DNA of 9,339 bases. It comes from Syntrophaceae bacterium UBA6255. Lineage in GTDB: Bacteria > Desulfobacterota > Syntrophia > Syntrophales > Smithellaceae. This document shows, one piece after another, positions 6,273 to 9,339 of the stretch; within the stretch, counting starts at the first letter, position 1; every line of letters starts with the position of its first letter. A program made the translations under genes and the position numbers. The stretch covers positions 1-9,339 of the forward strand of contig DJVN01000138.1 of the NCBI GenBank assembly GCA_002441205.1. Reading direction: 5' to 3'. The notes under the pieces were generated by a model. The model had not been told where the DNA came from. It searched no databases and saw only the letters and a program-made list of their open reading frames with translations.

Positions 6273-8957
6273 ATGGCCATTCATCCGAACTTTCCCAAGT
6301 CGCCGCACGAGGTCCTTCCGCCCGAGTATCGCTGGTTTCCGGCGGATGAAGCATTAAGAGAATCCAGTTATGAGAAGTTATTGCCGCCGCTGGTGCACAA
6401 AATCCGGCAGGATGTGAAAGACTGGCGGGATGCACACTATGAAGGCGCGACGGATACCAGCCGCGCCCTGCTTACCTGGTGGTTCAAAACGGAACATATT
6501 ATTCCACAAACCGACGGCTCGCTTCTTGATTTCAAGTACTACTTTGCCCAGCGCGAAGCGGTGGAAACTATCGTCTATCTTTATGAAGTCGTGAAGGTTA
6601 AGGATAAATATGACCTGATCCGCTTTGATTCCTCGGGAGCGGTATCCACCGGGATGTTTGATGAAGACTGGCTTCGGTTGGTCATCAAAATGGCCACCGG
6701 CAGCGGCAAGACCAAAGTCATAAGCCTAATCATGACCTGGTGCTACTTTCACAAACTCTACGAGCCGGACTCCCAGCTTTCCACAAATTTTCTGGTGATT
6801 GCGCCAAATATCATCGTGCTGGATCGCCTGCGCACGGATTTTGACGGGCTCAAAATATTCTTCAAAGATCCTGTCCTGCCGGACAATGGTTTTGAGGGGC
6901 AAAACTGGCAGGATGACTTTCAATTGACCCTGCATATTCAGGATGATGTTTCCATTGTCCGTAAAACCGGTAATTTCTTTCTCACCAACATTCATCGCGT
7001 TTATGCCGGTAGCGATATTGAACCCAGCTTTGAGGACGATAATCTGGAAGACTACTTCCTGGGCAAAAGGCCTGTGGGGAAGACCAATGATTCCAAAGTG
7101 GATCTGGGCGTCATCGTCCGGGAAATCGACGAGCTGATTGTTATTAACGATGAGGCGCATCATATTCATGACCCGCGTCTGGCCTGGTTCAAATCCATCC
7201 AGGATATTCACAATCGTTTAAAGCAAAAGGATCATTTCCTATCTTTACAGGTTGATCTAACCGCAACACCCAAACACAACAACGGCGCAATATTCGTCCA
7301 GACGGTTTGCGACTACCCCCTGGTTGAGGCCATTACTCAAAATGTCGTCAAGCGTCCCGTGCTACCCGATGAAGCAAGCCGCGCCAAGCTCGAAGAACGC
7401 CAAAGTTCCCGATACACGGAAAAATATGCCGACTATCTGGCTCTGGGGATGGAAGAATGGCACAAGGCCTATACAGAGCATGAGAAGATGGGTAAGAAGG
7501 CCGTTTTGTTCGTGATGACCGACGACACCAAGAATTGCGATGACGTGGAAGAATACCTGAAAACCACGTATCCCGAAATTTCAGACGCCATCCTAACGAT
7601 TCACACCAACAACAACGGCGAAATCTCCGAGGCGGATTCCAAAAAGAGCAAGGAGGAGTTGGAAGTTCTGCGAAAAGCCGCCAACTCCATCGACAGTTGG
7701 GAAAGCCCCTATAAGGTCATTATATCGGTGTTGATGCTTAAAGAAGGCTGGGATGTGCGCAACGTGACCACGATTGTCGGCCTGCGCGCCTATGCCGCCA
7801 AAAGTAATATCCTGCCCGAACAGACATTAGGTCGGGGATTGCGCAGAATGTACGTCGGCGCCGATGCGACGGAATATGTCAGCGTGGTCGGCACCGATGC
7901 CTTTATGGATTTTGTCGAATCCATTAAAAGTGAAGGCGTTGAACTGGAACGAAAGCCCATGGGGGCGGGCACAGGCGCCAAAACGCCTATTGTTATCGAA
8001 GTGGATCATGAAAATGACCGGAAAAATATAGAGAAGCTGGACATGGAAATTCCGGTCATGACGCCGAGAATGTATCGGAATTATAAAAACCTGGAAGAGC
8101 TTAATCCGGCAAATTTCAATACGTCTAAGATTGAATACAAACAATTCACGGAAGAAGAAAAACGGGAAATTATTTTCAAGGACATTACCAGCGGCGAAAC
8201 CAACCATGTGACCTATCTGGAATCAAACGCCGTTAATGACTACCGGAGCGTGATTGGTTATTTCACGCAGGGAATTATGAAAGAACTGCGGTTGGTCAGT
8301 GGTTATGATGTTTTATATCCGAAAGTCAGGGAGTTTATTGCGGAGCATCTTTTTGAAAATCCTGTAAATATTAATGATCTCAACACACTTCGTAATTTGT
8401 CCGAACCCGGTGCGGCTCAGACTATTATGGAAACATTTAAAACAAAAATTAATAAATTGACCGTGCAGGATAAAGGCAGCGCGGAAATTAGAGATCACAT
8501 AAAACTTCGGCAAACAAGACCTTTCGTGGCTAAAGAACAGGGCTTTTTGGTACCGCAGAAAAGCATCTTCAATAAAATTATCGGCGACAGCAACCTGGAA
8601 TTACAATTTGCGTCCGCGCTCGAAAAATGGCCGGATGTTATTTCTTTTGCCAAGAATTATCTGGCCGTACATTTTGTTCTCGATTTCGTTGACTCAAAGG
8701 GAAACATGTCCAATTACTATCCGGACTTTTTTGTCAAGACAGACGAAAAGAATATTTATATCGTGGAAACAAAAGGCCTCGAAGAAATCGACGTGCCCTT
8801 AAAGATGGAACGCCTGAAAAAATGGTGCACCGACATCAATCAGTCTCAAAAGAAAGTCCATTTCAACTTTGTTTTTGTTGATGAAGAGGATTTTGAAAAA
8901 TACAAGCCGGATAGTTTTGGCGGATTGGTTAAATATTTCAGAAAGTATAAAGATTAA
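6273..8957 (+). CDS. res: Type III restriction enzyme subunit, helicase-nuclease (Res)
   Basis: Res works with Mod to translocate or switch along DNA using ATP and to cut it when sites are unmethylated. The 894-residue protein shows superfamily 2 motifs in order: Walker A ATGSGKT (141-147), DEAH (293-296), TATP (330-333), motif V region LMLKEGWDV (487-495), and motif VI QTLGRGLRR (517-525). The C-terminus carries a PD-(D/E)XK nuclease: PD (817-818) then ETK (832-834) in IYIVETKG, with E777 in NLELQFA as a possible extra metal ligand. All key residues are present and there is no frameshift, so it looks functional. Length is within the usual range for Type III Res. AGGA lies eleven bases before the ATG, slightly far. 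GC drops from about 63% near 7741-7800 to about 40% on average over 8040-8460, the part linking helicase and nuclease. Its stop codon overlaps the stop of the convergent gene. Confidence 0.94.
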   Translation: MAIHPNFPKSPHEVLPPEYRWFPADEALRESSYEKLLPPLVHKIRQDVKDWRDAHYEGATDTSRALLTWWFKTEHIIPQTDGSLLDFKYYFAQREAVETIVYLYEVVKVKDKYDLIRFDSSGAVSTGMFDEDWLRLVIKMATGSGKTKVISLIMTWCYFHKLYEPDSQLSTNFLVIAPNIIVLDRLRTDFDGLKIFFKDPVLPDNGFEGQNWQDDFQLTLHIQDDVSIVRKTGNFFLTNIHRVYAGSDIEPSFEDDNLEDYFLGKRPVGKTNDSKVDLGVIVREIDELIVINDEAHHIHDPRLAWFKSIQDIHNRLKQKDHFLSLQVDLTATPKHNNGAIFVQTVCDYPLVEAITQNVVKRPVLPDEASRAKLEERQSSRYTEKYADYLALGMEEWHKAYTEHEKMGKKAVLFVMTDDTKNCDDVEEYLKTTYPEISDAILTIHTNNNGEISEADSKKSKEELEVLRKAANSIDSWESPYKVIISVLMLKEGWDVRNVTTIVGLRAYAAKSNILPEQTLGRGLRRMYVGADATEYVSVVGTDAFMDFVESIKSEGVELERKPMGAGTGAKTPIVIEVDHENDRKNIEKLDMEIPVMTPRMYRNYKNLEELNPANFNTSKIEYKQFTEEEKREIIFKDITSGETNHVTYLESNAVNDYRSVIGYFTQGIMKELRLVSGYDVLYPKVREFIAEHLFENPVNINDLNTLRNLSEPGAAQTIMETFKTKINKLTVQDKGSAEIRDHIKLRQTRPFVAKEQGFLVPQKSIFNKIIGDSNLELQFASALEKWPDVISFAKNYLAVHFVLDFVDSKGNMSNYYPDFFVKTDEKNIYIVETKGLEEIDVPLKMERLKKWCTDINQSQKKVHFNFVFVDEEDFEKYKPDSFGGLVKYFRKYKD

Positions 8958-9331
8958 AGAGTGTTAAACACCAGTTGTCCGAAGCTTGACGGATCGTGGA
9001 AGTTTCGCTCGGCAAGCGGCATCCAGGACAGCCAGTGGGGATGGGAGGTTTCATTCCCGCATTTATAAAAGTTGGCGCGCCAGATTTGCCCTGTGACGGC
9101 GCCGAACAACCCGGCATATTTTTCCAGCAAAGCAAACGGAAGAGAAAATTCCAGACACCAGACCAACGGCTGGACCATTTCCGGCTCAACAACAGAAGGC
9201 AGACTGGCAAAGCGCCGAATCTGCCCGTCGTCATCCGGCGTCAGAGGCACAAATTCCTGAAGCCGTCCGTTCACACGCGTCGGATTCGTCACGTAAGACT
9301 GATCTTCTACAGTTGCCCAAAAATAGTTTAG
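8954..9331 (-). pseudogene. C-terminal part of a carbohydrate-binding family 9-like protein
   Basis: Read on the - strand, 125 codons are open from an in-frame TAG (9334-9332) to a TAA (8956-8954). The C-terminal residues NFYKCGNETSHPHWLSW and NFHDPSSFGQLVF match the conserved end of CBM9-like proteins, which bind sugars and are often extracellular. The upstream IRRFASLPSVVEPE and LEFSLPFALLEKY also fit. Full-length members are about 200 residues or more, so the N-terminal half is absent. A GTG at 9292-9290 could serve as a start but has no ribosome site and lies inside the conserved domain, so a truncated or broken gene is more likely than a complete small one. The break may be a point stop, a junction, or an assembly-edge error. 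The stop codon shares bases with the res stop (TTAA, 8954-8957), so the two genes meet tail to tail without a spacer or terminator. Confidence 0.6.
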
Positions 9332-9338
9332 CTATTTT
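9320..9338. repeat. 7-bp inverted repeat at the window edge
   Basis: AAAATAG (9320-9326) and CTATTTT (9332-9338) are exact reverse complements around TTTAG. The second arm contains the stop codon that closes the CBM9-like frame on the - strand. It could be a junction or end of an inserted element, or simply chance in AT-rich DNA. Confidence 0.35.
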
Positions 9339-9339
9339 A

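Noticed and set aside
6726..7211. Open frame on the - strand (161 codons)
   Set aside because: It is antisense to the helicase motifs of res and has no recognisable domain or ribosome site.
1..9328. ATAGTT at both ends (1-6 and 9323-9328) as a target-site duplication
   Set aside because: Six AT-rich bases at arbitrary window ends are not evidence of an element boundary.
8996..9331. + strand open frame (111 codons) after res
   Set aside because: It is antisense to the CBM9-like fragment, whose conserved C-terminal motif supports the - strand.
9332..9334. In-frame TAG read as pyrrolysine in the CBM9-like gene
   Set aside because: There is no sign of pyrrolysine machinery in the window and the family does not use it; truncation or an edge effect is simpler.

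Overview
The window is a bacterial defence-island segment built around a complete Type III restriction-modification system. In order on the + strand it holds a short promoter region, the decayed start of a DUF3800-like gene, a tightly coupled pair of unrecognised genes (one soluble protein, one four-helix membrane protein), the methyltransferase gene mod, a Schlafen/AlbA-type putative ATP-binding regulator, and the restriction/helicase gene res. A short convergent fragment of a carbohydrate-binding family 9-like gene follows on the - strand and runs to the window edge. No tRNA, rRNA, CRISPR array or intact transposase gene was seen.

The host is probably a Gram-negative-like bacterium of moderate GC. 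Strong Shine-Dalgarno sites and a sigma70-type promoter are visible. The CBM9-like fragment would fit Desulfobacterota, Bacteroidetes or similar groups, but the taxon cannot be fixed from this sequence. GC content is uneven: hand counts of 60-base blocks give about 62-65% in the conserved parts of mod, 30-33% in its central region, about 32% in the membrane gene, and 32-63% along res. This patchwork fits an island assembled by transfer and recombination.

Mod is a beta-order adenine methyltransferase: DPPF comes before the FCGSG SAM motif, and an AT-rich target recognition region lies between them. Res is a DEAH superfamily 2 translocase with a C-terminal PD-(D/E)XK nuclease. Together they should methylate one strand of an asymmetric site and cleave DNA with unmodified sites. 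The protein encoded between them has an AlbA_2 domain, a GHKL-like ATPase region and winged-helix segments. It is a candidate regulator or extra effector of the system.

The most interesting parts are the two-gene module upstream of mod (residue-level family unrecognised, stop abutting start, 17 bases before mod), the presence of an AlbA/GHKL gene between mod and res, two strong inverted repeats in the mod-AlbA spacer, and signs of gene wreckage at both edges of the block.
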